Source: Clostridium sp. AM30-24
GTDB taxonomy: Bacteria > Bacillota > Clostridia > Lachnospirales > Lachnospiraceae
Reading direction: 5' to 3'
DNA: 64,000 nucleotides
Assembly (NCBI RefSeq): GCF_003480435.1
Contig: NZ_QUJB01000005.1
Span: 128,853-192,852, forward strand
In this document: positions 37,359 through 46,629 of the stretch, in pieces
Numbering within the stretch: position 1 is the first letter of the stretch
How the letters are laid out: every line of letters starts with the position of its first letter
Made by a program: the position numbers and the translations under genes
Notes under the pieces: generated by a model
What the model saw: only the letters and a program-made list of their open reading frames with translations
The model's database searches: none
Told to the model about the DNA's origin: nothing

Positions 37359-37491
37359 GTCACTGTTCACGCCTTGCGCAAACAGTAACTGATTTTGCCG
37401 ATGCTTCGCATTCCGAATCGGCAAAATCCACTACCACCACTGTATTGTACGGAATTTTCAATTCAGGAAATTCCTACCCGTGTACAGTAAC
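37359..37491 (+). repeat. Multi-hairpin intergenic repeat, copy B
   Basis: A 133-bp copy of the element at 12135. Outer arms GTCACTGTTCACG and CGTGTACAGTAAC can close it. Hairpin 1 is GTCACTGTT/AACAGTAAC. Hairpin 2 is the same 12-bp stem GATTTTGCCGAT/ATCGGCAAAATC. Hairpin 3 is GGAATTTTC/GGAAATTCC, where an A-to-G change keeps a G-U pair. It lies 34 bp upstream of the mraZ -35 hexamer. Confidence 0.88.
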
Positions 37492-37530
37492 AAACAAGGT
37501 TCCATTTTTTGGAAATCTTCCTATAAAACG

Positions 37531-37560
37531 CGAAAAAGCCGCCTTTTCAGGCAGCCTTTT
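37531..37560 (-). terminator. Terminator of the lgt-spo0E-like operon
   Basis: On the minus strand AAAAGGCTGCC, a 6-base loop, then GGCGGCTTTTT, extended by weaker AAACG/CGTTT pairing. It ends the lgt operon 45 bp after the small gene. Confidence 0.85.
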
Positions 37561-37604
37561 CACGTTTTATCTGGAGTATATTCGATTTTTATGTACTGGG
37601 GCTC

Positions 37605-37757
37605 TCAATATCCCGCTTCCATATACTGTTCGATCAACCGGTCGAGTTCCACACTGTACTGGTAGATCAGATCATATGCCTCTTTTCCGTCGATACTTCC
37701 ATTCAGTCGTTTTCTCGCTTCCTCGATCTGATTTACCAGCTCTTCCCTGCTCTCCAT
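37605..37757 (-). CDS. Spo0E-like aspartyl-phosphate phosphatase peptide
   Basis: A 50-residue protein, too short for ordinary gene finders. The sequence has the Spo0E pattern: an N-terminal helix ELVNQIEEARKRLN, then YSVELDRLIEQY, matching the family core (S)xELDxLIxxY. Spo0E-type peptides form a helical hairpin that dephosphorylates Spo0A~P and so delays sporulation. It begins one base after the lgt stop codon, with AGGAAG 9 bases upstream, and a terminator follows. The serine in the usual SQELD motif is kept with V in place of Q. The link with lgt is by transcription only. Confidence 0.8.
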   Translation of the reverse strand: MESREELVNQIEEARKRLNGSIDGKEAYDLIYQYSVELDRLIEQYMEAGY

Positions 37758-37758
37758 A

Positions 37759-38634
37759 TCAGTTTGCTTCCTTTCTCTGGACGAAAGCCTTTCTCCTGTT
37801 GTAAATAAGGATCACAAGAGAGACGGTCGCCAGCACAACAGACAATGCCTGGGATACCGCGATCTGGGTACCCGGTATCAGGAGAGAATCCGTCCGCAGC
37901 CCTTCGATCCACGCTCTTCCGATTCCGTATCCGGCGAGATAGATACAAAGCATTTCCCCTGTGAACGTTTTCCGCTTGCGGAACCAGAGCATGAACATCA
38001 GGAGACCGAAGTTCCAGAGGGACTCGTAGAGGAACGTCGGATGGACCTGAATGTACTCGATTCCATTGTCCAGGATCAGATGGTCGATTAGGTTTTGTGA
38101 GATCATGCTCTCATTCACGATACTGCGCCTGATCCGCATGGCAAACAGGCAGTCTGTGTAGCGGCCGAAGGCCTCGCAGTTGATAAAGTTCCCCCATCGT
38201 CCGATCATTTGTCCGGTTATAAGTCCAAGGCATGCGCTGTCTGCCATGGACAAAAAGGAAAGGTGGCGTTTCTTTGTAAAGACAAGCAGCGTCAGGATTC
38301 CGGCGATCACTCCGCCGTAGATCGCAAGTCCGCCTTTCCTCAAGTTCACGATCTCCATCAGGTGGTCCTTGTAGTAGGCCCACTGGAAGAAAACATAGTA
38401 GATCCGCGCTCCGATGATGGAAAAGATAATTCCGTAAAGCGCGAAATCAAGGTAAATATCTGGATTCTGTCCCCTGCGCTTCGCATCGGACTGGGCAACA
38501 CAGAGTCCTAAGATCATGCCGATCCCGATGATCAGTCCGTAGTACGCAAAGGATATTCCTCCGATTGAAAAGCTCTTCACCATGTGGGGAATCGAGATCC
38601 CCAGGTGAACGAAGCTTACATCTGCTCCTGACAT
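37759..38634 (-). CDS. lgt: Prolipoprotein diacylglyceryl transferase
   Basis: A 291-residue membrane enzyme that attaches diacylglycerol to the lipobox cysteine of lipoproteins such as the GerMN protein in this window. About seven hydrophobic segments are visible. The Lgt signature is GRWGNFINCEAFGRYTD near residues 140-156 (the conserved RWGNFxNxE). The start MSGADVSF is chosen because AAGGAG lies 10 bases upstream; an open frame extends 21 codons further without support. Confidence 0.95.
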   Translation of the reverse strand: MSGADVSFVHLGISIPHMVKSFSIGGISFAYYGLIIGIGMILGLCVAQSDAKRRGQNPDIYLDFALYGIIFSIIGARIYYVFFQWAYYKDHLMEIVNLRKGGLAIYGGVIAGILTLLVFTKKRHLSFLSMADSACLGLITGQMIGRWGNFINCEAFGRYTDCLFAMRIRRSIVNESMISQNLIDHLILDNGIEYIQVHPTFLYESLWNFGLLMFMLWFRKRKTFTGEMLCIYLAGYGIGRAWIEGLRTDSLLIPGTQIAVSQALSVVLATVSLVILIYNRRKAFVQRKEAN

Positions 38635-38808
38635 TGATTCTGTTCTCCTTTTTTCTTTGGTGAGTTTTATTTTACTCCGAAAAGCGGCAAAAAGCAAACA
38701 GATTCGCTTGACAGTCCTCGTGTTTATTCGACATGAATCCTAAACTATCATCCTTTTACTATCTCCTGCATTTTCCCTCATTTCTTCGCCGGATGATTAT
38801 CTCATTTT

Positions 38809-38865
38809 AGAAGGCTCCCACCTCTTTTCGGTGATGATTAATAGCAAATTTGTACAAAAGCTTCT
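38809..38865 (-). mobile_element. Orphan IS605-type right-end-like sequence (57 bp)
   Basis: Read on the plus strand it is AGAAGGCTCCCACC, a short loop, GGTG, then GATGATTAATAGCAAATTTGT. It closely matches the element at 60321-60387 (AGAAGACTCCCACC ... GCAAATTTGT). On the minus strand it ends in GGTGGGAG, like the right end of the tnpB element at 63131. No transposase or nuclease gene is attached. It lies between lgt and the promoter of the M20 gene. Confidence 0.55.
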
Positions 38866-38882
38866 CGCTTTTGTTCTTTTCA

Positions 38883-38911
38883 TTGACTTTAATTTTATAA
38901 AATTTTATACT
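38883..38911 (+). promoter_or_regulatory. Promoter of the M20 amidohydrolase gene
   Basis: TTGACT at 38883-38888, 17-bp AT-rich spacer, TATACT at 38906-38911. The leader is about 75 bases. Confidence 0.8.
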
Positions 38912-38991
38912 AAAAATATCTTGGAATTCTTTCCACAAATATGTTTGCACGATTCTGTATTTATTTTAACCATCACAAGGAGGAACCATCC

Positions 38992-40293
38992 ATGGATATT
39001 CAGACCCTTCTATATGAATTAAAAAAATATGAAGATTCCATGCTCACAACACGCCGTGATCTCCACAAACATGCGGAAACCGGCTGGCAGGAATACCGCA
39101 CCACTGCTCTTTTAATTGAGAAATTAAAAGAACATGGGATTCCTGTAAAATTCGGAAAAGAGATCATCAACAAGGATTACCTCTGGGCTTATCCGTCCGA
39201 GACAGTCCGAAAAAGCGCCATCGACCGTGCGCTGAACGAGGGCGCTGACCCGGAGATCATAAAGGAGATGGACGGCTTTACCGGTCTCTGCGCTGTGATT
39301 GAGACTGGAAAACCAGGTCCAATGCTGGCGCTCCGCTTTGATATCGACTGCAACGATGTCACCGAGAGCACTGACACGGACCGCCCGCCGGTAAAAGACG
39401 GTTTCTGCTCGATTCATGATGGATGCATGCACGCCTGCGGCCATGACGGCCACGCGTCTCTCGGACTTCACACCTGTATTGCCTTAAATGAGATCAAAGA
39501 TGAGCTCTCCGGAACCATCAAAGTCATCTTCCAGCCGGCGGAGGAAGGTGTCCGTGGCGCCCAGTCTATCGCGGAGGGCGGAATTCTTGACGATGTAGAT
39601 TATTTTCTCACCGGTCATCTCGGAATGGGATGGAAAACAGGTTCCCTGGTGGCTCTCTCCAGGGGATTTCTCTCCACAACAAAGGTGGACGCGGAATTTA
39701 AGGGAATTTCCGCCCACGCAGGAATGTCCCCGCAGGACGGAAAGAACGCAATCCTCGCGGCATGCTCAGCCACTCTCGCCATGCATACCGCCTGCCAGGA
39801 TTCCAGAGGCGCGTCCCGAATCAATGTGGGGACGATTGAGGGCGGCAGCGGACGAAATGTGGTCCCGGCTGATGCTCTGATCCGCTTCGAAACCCGGGGT
39901 GAAACAGCCGATATTCAGAATCTTGTCCTCAAAAAAGCCATGAACGCCGCAAAAGGGGCTGCGGAGATGTTCGACTGTTCCGTGGATACAAAGATCATGG
40001 GCAGCGCATCCAGCGCCGACAGCGACCCTGAAATGGAACCATTCATCCACGCGGGTGCTTCCAGAGTCGCCGCCATCACCAACTATGTAAGAGAAGCCGC
40101 TTTCTCCGGCTCCGAGGACGCCACCTACCTGATGGCGAAAGTCCAATCCCACGGTGGAAAAGCCGCCTATATGTGCATCGGCTCTACCATCGCTGCACCA
40201 CACCACAATGACCACTTCAACTTCGATGAGGCATCCCTGCTTACAGGGCTGCGACTGTATGTCTCCACTGTGTGTGAAATCCTGCATAAGTAA
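38992..40293 (+). CDS. M20 family metal-dependent amidohydrolase
   Basis: A 433-residue cytosolic hydrolase of the M20D type (AbgA / hippurate / IAA-amino acid hydrolase-like). The metal site is visible in HDGCMHACGHDGHASLGLH near residue 150 and in EEGVRGAQSIAEGG near 186. The internal dimerization domain lies at about 225-330. The start has AAGGAGG 7 bases upstream. The protein would cleave an acyl or aminobenzoyl group from an amino acid; the exact substrate is not predictable. It is a single-gene unit with its own promoter and terminator. Confidence 0.88.
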   Translation: MDIQTLLYELKKYEDSMLTTRRDLHKHAETGWQEYRTTALLIEKLKEHGIPVKFGKEIINKDYLWAYPSETVRKSAIDRALNEGADPEIIKEMDGFTGLCAVIETGKPGPMLALRFDIDCNDVTESTDTDRPPVKDGFCSIHDGCMHACGHDGHASLGLHTCIALNEIKDELSGTIKVIFQPAEEGVRGAQSIAEGGILDDVDYFLTGHLGMGWKTGSLVALSRGFLSTTKVDAEFKGISAHAGMSPQDGKNAILAACSATLAMHTACQDSRGASRINVGTIEGGSGRNVVPADALIRFETRGETADIQNLVLKKAMNAAKGAAEMFDCSVDTKIMGSASSADSDPEMEPFIHAGASRVAAITNYVREAAFSGSEDATYLMAKVQSHGGKAAYMCIGSTIAAPHHNDHFNFDEASLLTGLRLYVSTVCEILHK

Positions 40294-40324
40294 TTTTACA
40301 GCGGATACTGAAGATGTGCCCTAA

Positions 40325-40386
40325 CACATTCCCACACCCCGTGCAGCTGCTTGCAGCAATCTACATCTTCGCGCGAGTGCACATCA
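40325..40386 (+). repeat. 62-bp intergenic repeat, copy 1
   Basis: Begins CACATTC and ends TCTTCGCGCGAGTGCACATCA. It aligns without gaps to 51668-51729, 45 of 62 bases identical by eye, with the best match at both ends. It contains GCAGCTGC and GCTTGC inverted motifs. It sits between the M20 stop codon and the terminator. Confidence 0.65.
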
Positions 40387-40391
40387 AAAAC

Positions 40392-40430
40392 AAAGCCATG
40401 GAACAATTATTTCACATGTTCCATGGCTTT
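40392..40430. terminator. Bidirectional terminator between the M20 gene and ychF
   Basis: AAAGCCATGGAACA and TGTTCCATGGCTTT form a 14-bp perfect stem with an 11-base loop, followed by TTAATTTTTT. It lies between converging genes. Confidence 0.92.
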
Positions 40431-40465
40431 TAATTTTTTCGTATAAAACCAACCCTGTCTGGAAA

Positions 40466-41563
40466 TTATACGTTGAAACGGAATAATACGACATCTCCGT
40501 CCTTCATCACGTAGTCCTTACCTTCCATGCGGACAAGTCCTTTTTCCTTAGCTCCGTTGTAGGAACCGCAGTCTAAGAGATCCTTGTAGTTTACAACCTC
40601 TGCCTTGATAAATCCGCGCTCGAAATCGGTGTGGATCTTTCCTGCTGCCTGCGGTGCTTTTGTGCCGACCTTGATGGTCCATGCACGTGTCTCCTTCTCT
40701 CCTGCTGTCAGGTAGCTGATAAGACCGAGGAGACGGTAGCTTGCCGCGATCAGCTTGTCAAGTCCGGACTCCTTTAAACCAAGGTCATCTAAGAACATCT
40801 TTTTCTCATCGTCATCTAACTCGGAGATCTCCTCCTCGATCTGCGCGCACACAACAAACACTTCGCTGTCGTTCTCAGAAGCGAACTTGCGGACAGCCTG
40901 TACATGCGGATTGGAAGCGCCGTCATCGGCAAGATCATCCTCACCGACGTTCGCAGCGAAGATCACCGGTTTCCAGGTAAGGAGATCTAAGGAAGCAACA
41001 AATGCCTGCTCCTCATCGTCCTCACACTCAAAGCTCTTTGCAAGATTGCCGTTCTCGAGGTGTTCCTTCACAGCCTTTAAGATATTTAATTCCTTCGCAA
41101 GTGCCTTGTTGGAAGCTGCGCCCTTGCCCATCTTCGCGATCCGGCGGTCGATGACCTCGATATCGGAGAAGATCAGCTCTAAGTTGATAGTCTCGATGTC
41201 GCGGAGCGGATCAACGCTTCCGTCTACATGAATCACGTTCGGATCCTCGAAACAGCGGACAACGTGAACGATGGCATCCACCTCACGGATATTCGCGAGG
41301 AACTGGTTTCCAAGTCCCTCACCTTTGGATGCGCCCTTTACGAGACCTGCAATATCTACGAACTCGATCACAGCCGGTGTGATCTTCTCGGAGTTGTAAA
41401 GATCCGATAAGAGCTTCAAACGGAAATCCGGTACCGGAACAACACCCACATTCGGGTCGATGGTACAGAACGGATAGTTTGCGGATTCAGCGCCCGCCTT
41501 TGTTAAAGAATTGAATAATGTACTTTTACCTACGTTCGGCAGGCCGACAATGCCAAGTTTCAT
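40466..41563 (-). CDS. ychF: Redox-regulated ATPase YchF (Obg family)
   Basis: A 365-residue P-loop protein. G1 is GLPNVGKST near residue 8, followed by [13 protein letters not shown] coiled-coil insertion and a C-terminal TGS domain follow ([38 protein letters not shown]). YchF (human OLA1) hydrolyses ATP rather than GTP and associates with ribosomes. The start [10 protein letters not shown] has AAAGGA 8 bases upstream. A longer open frame to 41830 is not family-like. Confidence 0.96.
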   Translation of the reverse strand: MKLGIVGLPNVGKSTLFNSLTKAGAESANYPFCTIDPNVGVVPVPDFRLKLLSDLYNSEKITPAVIEFVDIAGLVKGASKGEGLGNQFLANIREVDAIVHVVRCFEDPNVIHVDGSVDPLRDIETINLELIFSDIEVIDRRIAKMGKGAASNKALAKELNILKAVKEHLENGNLAKSFECEDDEEQAFVASLDLLTWKPVIFAANVGEDDLADDGASNPHVQAVRKFASENDSEVFVVCAQIEEEISELDDDEKKMFLDDLGLKESGLDKLIAASYRLLGLISYLTAGEKETRAWTIKVGTKAPQAAGKIHTDFERGFIKAEVVNYKDLLDCGSYNGAKEKGLVRMEGKDYVMKDGDVVLFRFNV

Positions 41564-41587
41564 GGTAATTTTCCTTTCTAAACGTCT

Positions 41588-41640
41588 GGAACTGTTCAGC
41601 AGGTCAGCGCATCTCCTGCGCAGATCTGCTGGACAGTTCC
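41588..41640 (-). repeat. Long hairpin in the ychF leader
   Basis: GGAACTGTTCAGCAGGTCAGCGC and its near-complement ending ACAGTTCC at 41640 pair over about 22 bp with few mismatches and a 7-base loop. The outer arm GGAACTGTTCAG resembles the GTAACTGTTCAG arm of the hairpin family. The structure is only 24 bp ahead of the ychF start. Confidence 0.65.
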
Positions 41641-41803
41641 GATGGTTTTTACATAAAAATAAATATGCCTGAAAAGTTTTCTGTTCAGGAGACAGATGGC
41701 ACAACATGTGGTCCGATATAGCCACAAGTGTATTTAGCATAGCACAAAACATGCAGAAAAGGAAGGGAATTTTTGTCATCTGCATGTCTCTATCGTAAAC
41801 GGT

Positions 41804-41834
41804 GTTACTGTTCACGCCTTGCGCAAACAATAAC
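41804..41834 (+). repeat. Solo hairpin 1 of the multi-hairpin element, site D
   Basis: GTTACTGTT, loop CACGCCTTGCGCA, AACAATAAC. The loop is identical to that of copies B and C, but hairpins 2 and 3 are absent. It lies in the 323-bp gap between ychF and the DUF1292 gene; the rest of the gap shows no gene. Confidence 0.75.
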
Positions 41835-41886
41835 TAAACAGTCTGCTCATCAGGCATAGCGGGGCACATAGTCTCGCTCCCCGGCT

Positions 41887-42222
41887 TTAGTCCTCTAAAT
41901 CTTCCTCGCTGACGATCTCCTCATACTCTTCTGTGTCGAGAAGCTCATCAAACGCGTCCGCAACGATCTCGTACTCCTCGTCGCTCTCGATATTCTGGAT
42001 ATCCGGATTTCCGTTTGCATCCTCAGTGTAGCGGTATAAGTAGACCTCTCCATCCTCCGCCTCATTGCCGTCTAACGGGAGAAGCGCAATATATTCCCTA
42101 TCAGCCGCCTCAAAGATCGTAAGGACCACGCACTCTAAATCCGTTCCATCGTCCAGTGTCAGGGTAACGGTCATCTCCTCGTCGTTTGCCGCATCCTGAT
42201 TCATGTTCTTGTCCTTTGCCAT
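41887..42222 (-). CDS. DUF1292 family acidic protein
   Basis: A 111-residue, strongly acidic protein. The core TVTLTLDDGTDLECVVLTIFEAADREYIALLPL matches DUF1292 (YrzB-like), a small beta-rich protein common in Firmicutes, with no established role. In other species it is encoded near alaS/ruvX; here it stands upstream of ychF on the same strand. The C-terminal 30 residues are mostly D and E. Confidence 0.85.
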   Translation of the reverse strand: MAKDKNMNQDAANDEEMTVTLTLDDGTDLECVVLTIFEAADREYIALLPLDGNEAEDGEVYLYRYTEDANGNPDIQNIESDEEYEIVADAFDELLDTEEYEEIVSEEDLED

Positions 42223-42436
42223 ACCTAAATTTTCCTCTCATTTCCGGCAATCTGCCGTTGATTCCAGCCGCGTTGTTTCAGCGGCCATGCCCGGTGCGGG
42301 AATGCGCCGGGACACATTCTTTTTATAGAATACCAGTAAACATCTACAAAATCAATAGGAAGAATAATAGTTACGGTTCAGCTATGGATCTTCTTGTTTT
42401 CATATTTATGAGAGCAGGATGATCCTTGCTTCACCC

Positions 42437-42967
42437 CTAATATTCAACACCGCGTCTCGCCTTGATCCCTTTATCAAACGGATGTTTCCGCTTGCAGATT
42501 TCTGACACATAGTCCGCTTCCAAGATCAGCGCCTCTGACGGATTCCGTCCCGTAAGGACTACCTCCAGCCCGTCCGGCTCACCTTTTTTCGGCCGTTTTT
42601 TCAAAAAATCCAGAACGTCCTTTTCCGGGATCATCCCGTAATTGACCGCCGCCATGATCTCGTCAAAGACCACCAGATCCGCGTCTTCTGCCAGTTTCAC
42701 CGCCTCCGAAAACAATTCTCTGTTATAAGCCGCGCACTTTCTTTTCGTATCCTCATCCATGGAACGGACAAAGCCAAAGTTCTTCCGGCACGGGATCAGC
42801 GTCACCTCCGGGAGTTTCTTTAAGATCTCCACTTCCCCGGAGTTATCTGTCTTTAAAAACCGCGCGATCACGACACGCCTCCCGCAGCCCGCTGCCCGGA
42901 CCGCAAGCCCTATTGCCGCGCTGGTCTTTCCCTTTCCGTCACCGCAGTAAATATGGACAAGTCCCAT
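42437..42967 (-). CDS. cobO: Corrinoid adenosyltransferase (CobO/BtuR type)
   Basis: A 176-residue enzyme that transfers an adenosyl group from ATP to cob(I)alamin or cob(I)yrinic acid a,c-diamide. The N-terminal YCGDGKGKTSAAIGLAVRA carries the P-loop. VVFDEIMAAVNYG and EVVLTGRNPSEALI are CobO signatures. It is isolated from other cobalamin genes, so a salvage role is as likely as de novo synthesis. No cobalamin riboswitch is visible upstream. Confidence 0.93.
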   Translation of the reverse strand: MGLVHIYCGDGKGKTSAAIGLAVRAAGCGRRVVIARFLKTDNSGEVEILKKLPEVTLIPCRKNFGFVRSMDEDTKRKCAAYNRELFSEAVKLAEDADLVVFDEIMAAVNYGMIPEKDVLDFLKKRPKKGEPDGLEVVLTGRNPSEALILEADYVSEICKRKHPFDKGIKARRGVEY

Positions 42968-43083
42968 ATATCTCCTCCATTCATCATGCGCTCAAACCTG
43001 AAAACTCCCGTCTCTGTTATGCCGCATTTTACATACACATCACGAAGCTACGATCACAGATGTGTCATATTTTTTCGAATCTT

Positions 43084-44961
43084 TTATAAACCGGCTTCCT
43101 CAATAAATCTGGAGACATCTGTCTTCCTGTGATACCGCTCCCGCACCGCCGCCACATGGAGACGGTCCTTTGCGCGGGTCAGCGCCACATAGAACAGCCG
43201 CCGTTCTTCCTCGATATCCGCAGAAAGCCCCGCCTTGTGGTGCGGAACGATGCCTTCGTTTGCGTCCACCACAAAGACCACAGGATATTCTAACCCCTTC
43301 GCGCTGTGCATCGTGGACAGTGTCACCCGGTCCTCTGTCTCCCCGGTCTCCTCAAGGCTCTGCTTCTTTAATTCTTCCTCATACTTTGCCGCATGTTCCT
43401 TCCACGCCTCAAAGGTCTCAAATTCCGCCGCACTTTCCGCAAGCTTGTCCGCCGTCTCAAAAAGCTCCTCGGGCTTCATCCGACGGAATTCCGCATAGGA
43501 TCTTAGATAATCGTCATACCCAATAACCTTTCGGATATAGTTCACCGCCGCCACAGGTTTCAGCCTCGACATTGCCCTAAGGTCCGCTTCCAGATCACAG
43601 ATCCGGTCCTCCATCCAGTCCCTGTCCTGATAAAAAGATTTTAACCGGTCAAAAGACACTGTCGGTGTGTCAAAGGCATCACGGCTGAAATACCGGTTCG
43701 GCCGGTTCATGATCCGGTAAAAGTCAGACCGTTTCCTGCTGCCCGCAGCGATCTCCATATAGGCAAAGAGATCCTTTGCGATCCAGTGATTATAGAGGTT
43801 CGGGATCACGTCCCTGAGCTTAAATGGAATATTGTACCCCATAAGCCGCTCCGCCATCAGCCCGGAATTTGCCCCTGTGCGGAACAACACCGCAATCTCG
43901 TTCCAGGCATACCCGGCGTCATGATACGCCCGGATGCTTTGTGCCACGGTGTCCATCTCATGCCCCGGATTGTCAAAGACCCGGAAATCCACCGGTCTCC
44001 CGGATCCCCGGAACGGCTCCAGCTTTTTCTCGAAGCGGACCGTATTGTGCCCGATGAGCCGCAGGGAAGTCTCTACGATCTCCTTTGTGGACCGGTAATT
44101 TGTTCCGAGAAGGACTCTCTTCGTCCCCGGAAAATCTTTCTCAAATCCCAGCATGATCTCTGGTTTCGCCCCGCGGAACCGGTAGATGGACTGATCATCA
44201 TCTCCGACGATAAAAAGATTGTTTTCCGGCAGCGCCAGCATACGGACTACCTGATACTGTAAAAGATTGATGTCCTGAAACTCATCCACAAGGATGTACC
44301 GGAATTTCTTCTGCCATGCAGCCAAAATATCTTTTCGTTCCGTAAAGAGCTCATGGCACATGACGAGCATATCATCGAAGTCGATCTTTCCCGTTCTCTT
44401 CAGCATCTCATCATATCCGTCATAGAGCTTCTTAAACCACTCCTCCGGGCAGTTCTGGGAATAGTAATATTTTAAATCCAGTCGCTCGCCCTTCACATAG
44501 CTGATCTCGTTGATGATGGAGGAGATAAATTCCGCCTCATCCTCCACTTCCATCTCTGATTCATCGAGAAACGTTTTAAAATACCGGCGTTTTTCCTCCC
44601 CGCTTATCACGTTTCCGGCTGGAAAACGGTACGCCCACTTTAAGATGTGGTAAAAGACAGAGTGGAAGGTTCCGAAGCTTACGCGTGTGCCTGCGGCTTC
44701 CAGAGAAGTTGTTCCGGTCATCTTCCGCTTTCCATCTTCCTCCCGCGCCAGTCTCAGAAACCGCTCTTTCATCTCCGTGGCTGCGGCTTTTGTGAACGTA
44801 ATGACAAGAATGCCGGAGGGGTCAATGCCCGCCTCCAGCAATCTCCTGATTCTGTGTGTAATTACTGTCGTTTTTCCGGACCCTGGACCCGCGAGGACCA
44901 TCATCGGTCCGTCCCGGTGTTCCAGAGCCGTCCTCTGTGCTTGATTAAAATCCATACTCAT
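43084..44961 (-). CDS. Short UvrD/PcrA-type superfamily 1 helicase
   Basis: A 625-residue ATP-dependent 3'-5' helicase. Motif I is VLAGPGSGKTT near residue 28, motif II VDEFQDIN near 235, then DDQSIYRFRGA, TLSTMHSAKGLEYPVVF and the final motif VI FYVALTRAKDRL. All helicase motifs are intact. It is about 100 residues shorter than PcrA, ending soon after motif VI, so the C-terminal extension that binds RNA polymerase in PcrA/UvrD is missing. A role in repair or recombination is likely. Start codons at 44961 and 44955 are both possible; neither has a strong ribosome site. Confidence 0.92.
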   Translation of the reverse strand: MSMDFNQAQRTALEHRDGPMMVLAGPGSGKTTVITHRIRRLLEAGIDPSGILVITFTKAAATEMKERFLRLAREEDGKRKMTGTTSLEAAGTRVSFGTFHSVFYHILKWAYRFPAGNVISGEEKRRYFKTFLDESEMEVEDEAEFISSIINEISYVKGERLDLKYYYSQNCPEEWFKKLYDGYDEMLKRTGKIDFDDMLVMCHELFTERKDILAAWQKKFRYILVDEFQDINLLQYQVVRMLALPENNLFIVGDDDQSIYRFRGAKPEIMLGFEKDFPGTKRVLLGTNYRSTKEIVETSLRLIGHNTVRFEKKLEPFRGSGRPVDFRVFDNPGHEMDTVAQSIRAYHDAGYAWNEIAVLFRTGANSGLMAERLMGYNIPFKLRDVIPNLYNHWIAKDLFAYMEIAAGSRKRSDFYRIMNRPNRYFSRDAFDTPTVSFDRLKSFYQDRDWMEDRICDLEADLRAMSRLKPVAAVNYIRKVIGYDDYLRSYAEFRRMKPEELFETADKLAESAAEFETFEAWKEHAAKYEEELKKQSLEETGETEDRVTLSTMHSAKGLEYPVVFVVDANEGIVPHHKAGLSADIEEERRLFYVALTRAKDRLHVAAVRERYHRKTDVSRFIEEAGL

Positions 44962-45063
44962 CCATTTCTAAACAGCCGTCTTTCCCTGTCCCACAGCACA
45001 CAGCTGCTTTTCATGACGCTCAGGACTGGTCATTTGTCCGTCAGGATCTGCCGGATTTCAGGA

Positions 45064-46521
45064 TCACTGTGCATTCTCCAACAGCTCAATTCCCTTTCTG
45101 ATACGGGTCAGGGACTCCTCTTTTCCGATGATCTCCATGATCTCGGTAGCGCCTGCCGGTGTCATCTGTTTTCCGGATACAGCGGTACGGATCGGCCACA
45201 TAACAAAGCCTGTCTTTACACCCTTATCGGCAACATACTTGGAAAGGGCCTCGAACAGGGCGTCATTGCTGAAGTCATCCTGCGCCTCAAGAATCGGAAG
45301 AACCTCTTTTAATGTCTCTAAAGAGTTCTCCTTTGTAGTCTTCATCTTCTTATGGATATACATATCCGCACTGTACTCCGGCATCTCCTCGAAGAAGTCG
45401 ACCTGATCCGCGATATCGCACAATGTCTCGATTCTCGTCTTCACCATTCCGGCAATCTTCTTTAAGTCTAACGGTTTCTTGATCGCAGCCTCAAGGTACG
45501 GCTTTGCAAGCTCGAAGAACTTCTCATCGTCCATCTTCTTGATGTACTCGCCGTTCATCCAGCGAAGCTTTGTCATATCAAAGACAGCCGGGGATTTGCT
45601 CATATTGTGGTAATCAAACTCTTTTACAAGCTCCTCAAGAGTAAAGAACTCCTGATTGTTCGCCGGAGACCAGCCCAGGAGGGCAACGAAGTTTACGATT
45701 GCCTCTGTTAAGAAGCCCTGCTCGAGAAGATCCTCGAAGGAAGAGTGACCGCTTCTCTTACTTAATTTCTTGTGCTCCTCGTTCGTGATCGTCGGGCAGT
45801 GTACATAGACCGGAACTTCCCAGCCGAATGCATCGTAGAGACGATTGTACTTCGGGGAGGAGGACAGGTACTCATTGCCGCGGACAACGTGCGTGATCTT
45901 CATCAGATGGTCATCCACAACGTTTGCGAAGTTATAAGTTGGAAATCCGTCGGATTTGATGAGGACCATATCGTCAAGCTCCGCGTTGTCTACTGTGATA
46001 TCTCCGTAGATCTCATCGTGGAAGGTGGTAGTTCCCTCTTTCGGGTTGTTCTGGCGGATAACGAACGGCATTCCTGCCTTTAAGTTTGCCTCAACCTCTT
46101 CCTTTGAAAGATGCAGGCAGTGCTTATCGTAAACCATGATCTCCTCACCGTTTACGGTCTTCTTTAATGTGTTTAAGCGTTCCTGGGTGCAGAAGCAGTA
46201 GTATGCCTCGCCTTTTTCTACGAGCTTTTTCGCATACTCCATGTAGATCCCGGCTTTCTGGCGCTCACTCTGGACATACGGACCATATCCGCCATCCTTG
46301 TCCGGACCCTCATCATGGATCAGTCCGGTCTTCGCCAGTGTGCGGTAGATGATTCCCTCAGCACCCTCAACATGGCGCTCCTGATCTGTATCCTCAATAC
46401 GGAGAATAAAATCTCCACCCTCATGCTTTGCTATCAGGTATGTGTAAAGAGCTGTTCTTAAATTACCTACATGCATCCGGCCGGTCGGGCTCGGAGCAAA
46501 TCTTGTTCTGACTTTTTCCAT
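45064..46521 (-). CDS. gltX: Glutamyl-tRNA synthetase
   Basis: A 485-residue class I aminoacyl-tRNA synthetase. The HIGH motif is [11 protein letters not shown] (HVGN form) at the N-terminus and the KMSKS motif is KLSKRSG near residue 245. It charges tRNA-Glu, and in bacteria that lack GlnRS also tRNA-Gln for later amidation. The start [12 protein letters not shown] has AGGAG 9 bases upstream; an open frame extends 19 codons further. I see no T-box in the short leader. Confidence 0.96.
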   Translation of the reverse strand: MEKVRTRFAPSPTGRMHVGNLRTALYTYLIAKHEGGDFILRIEDTDQERHVEGAEGIIYRTLAKTGLIHDEGPDKDGGYGPYVQSERQKAGIYMEYAKKLVEKGEAYYCFCTQERLNTLKKTVNGEEIMVYDKHCLHLSKEEVEANLKAGMPFVIRQNNPKEGTTTFHDEIYGDITVDNAELDDMVLIKSDGFPTYNFANVVDDHLMKITHVVRGNEYLSSSPKYNRLYDAFGWEVPVYVHCPTITNEEHKKLSKRSGHSSFEDLLEQGFLTEAIVNFVALLGWSPANNQEFFTLEELVKEFDYHNMSKSPAVFDMTKLRWMNGEYIKKMDDEKFFELAKPYLEAAIKKPLDLKKIAGMVKTRIETLCDIADQVDFFEEMPEYSADMYIHKKMKTTKENSLETLKEVLPILEAQDDFSNDALFEALSKYVADKGVKTGFVMWPIRTAVSGKQMTPAGATEIMEIIGKEESLTRIRKGIELLENAQ

Positions 46522-46629
46522 AATCCATATCTCCTGTTGATATATATTTATCTGCAAAAAGATTTCGCAGACAGACATTCCTGTTGGTTCCTGCCTCTGT
46601 CATTCAGCAGCTTGTATTCCTTCCTATCT

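Noticed and set aside
42968..43083. Cobalamin riboswitch before cobO
   Set aside because: The gap upstream of cobO is short and lacks the B12-box; no long structured leader is present.
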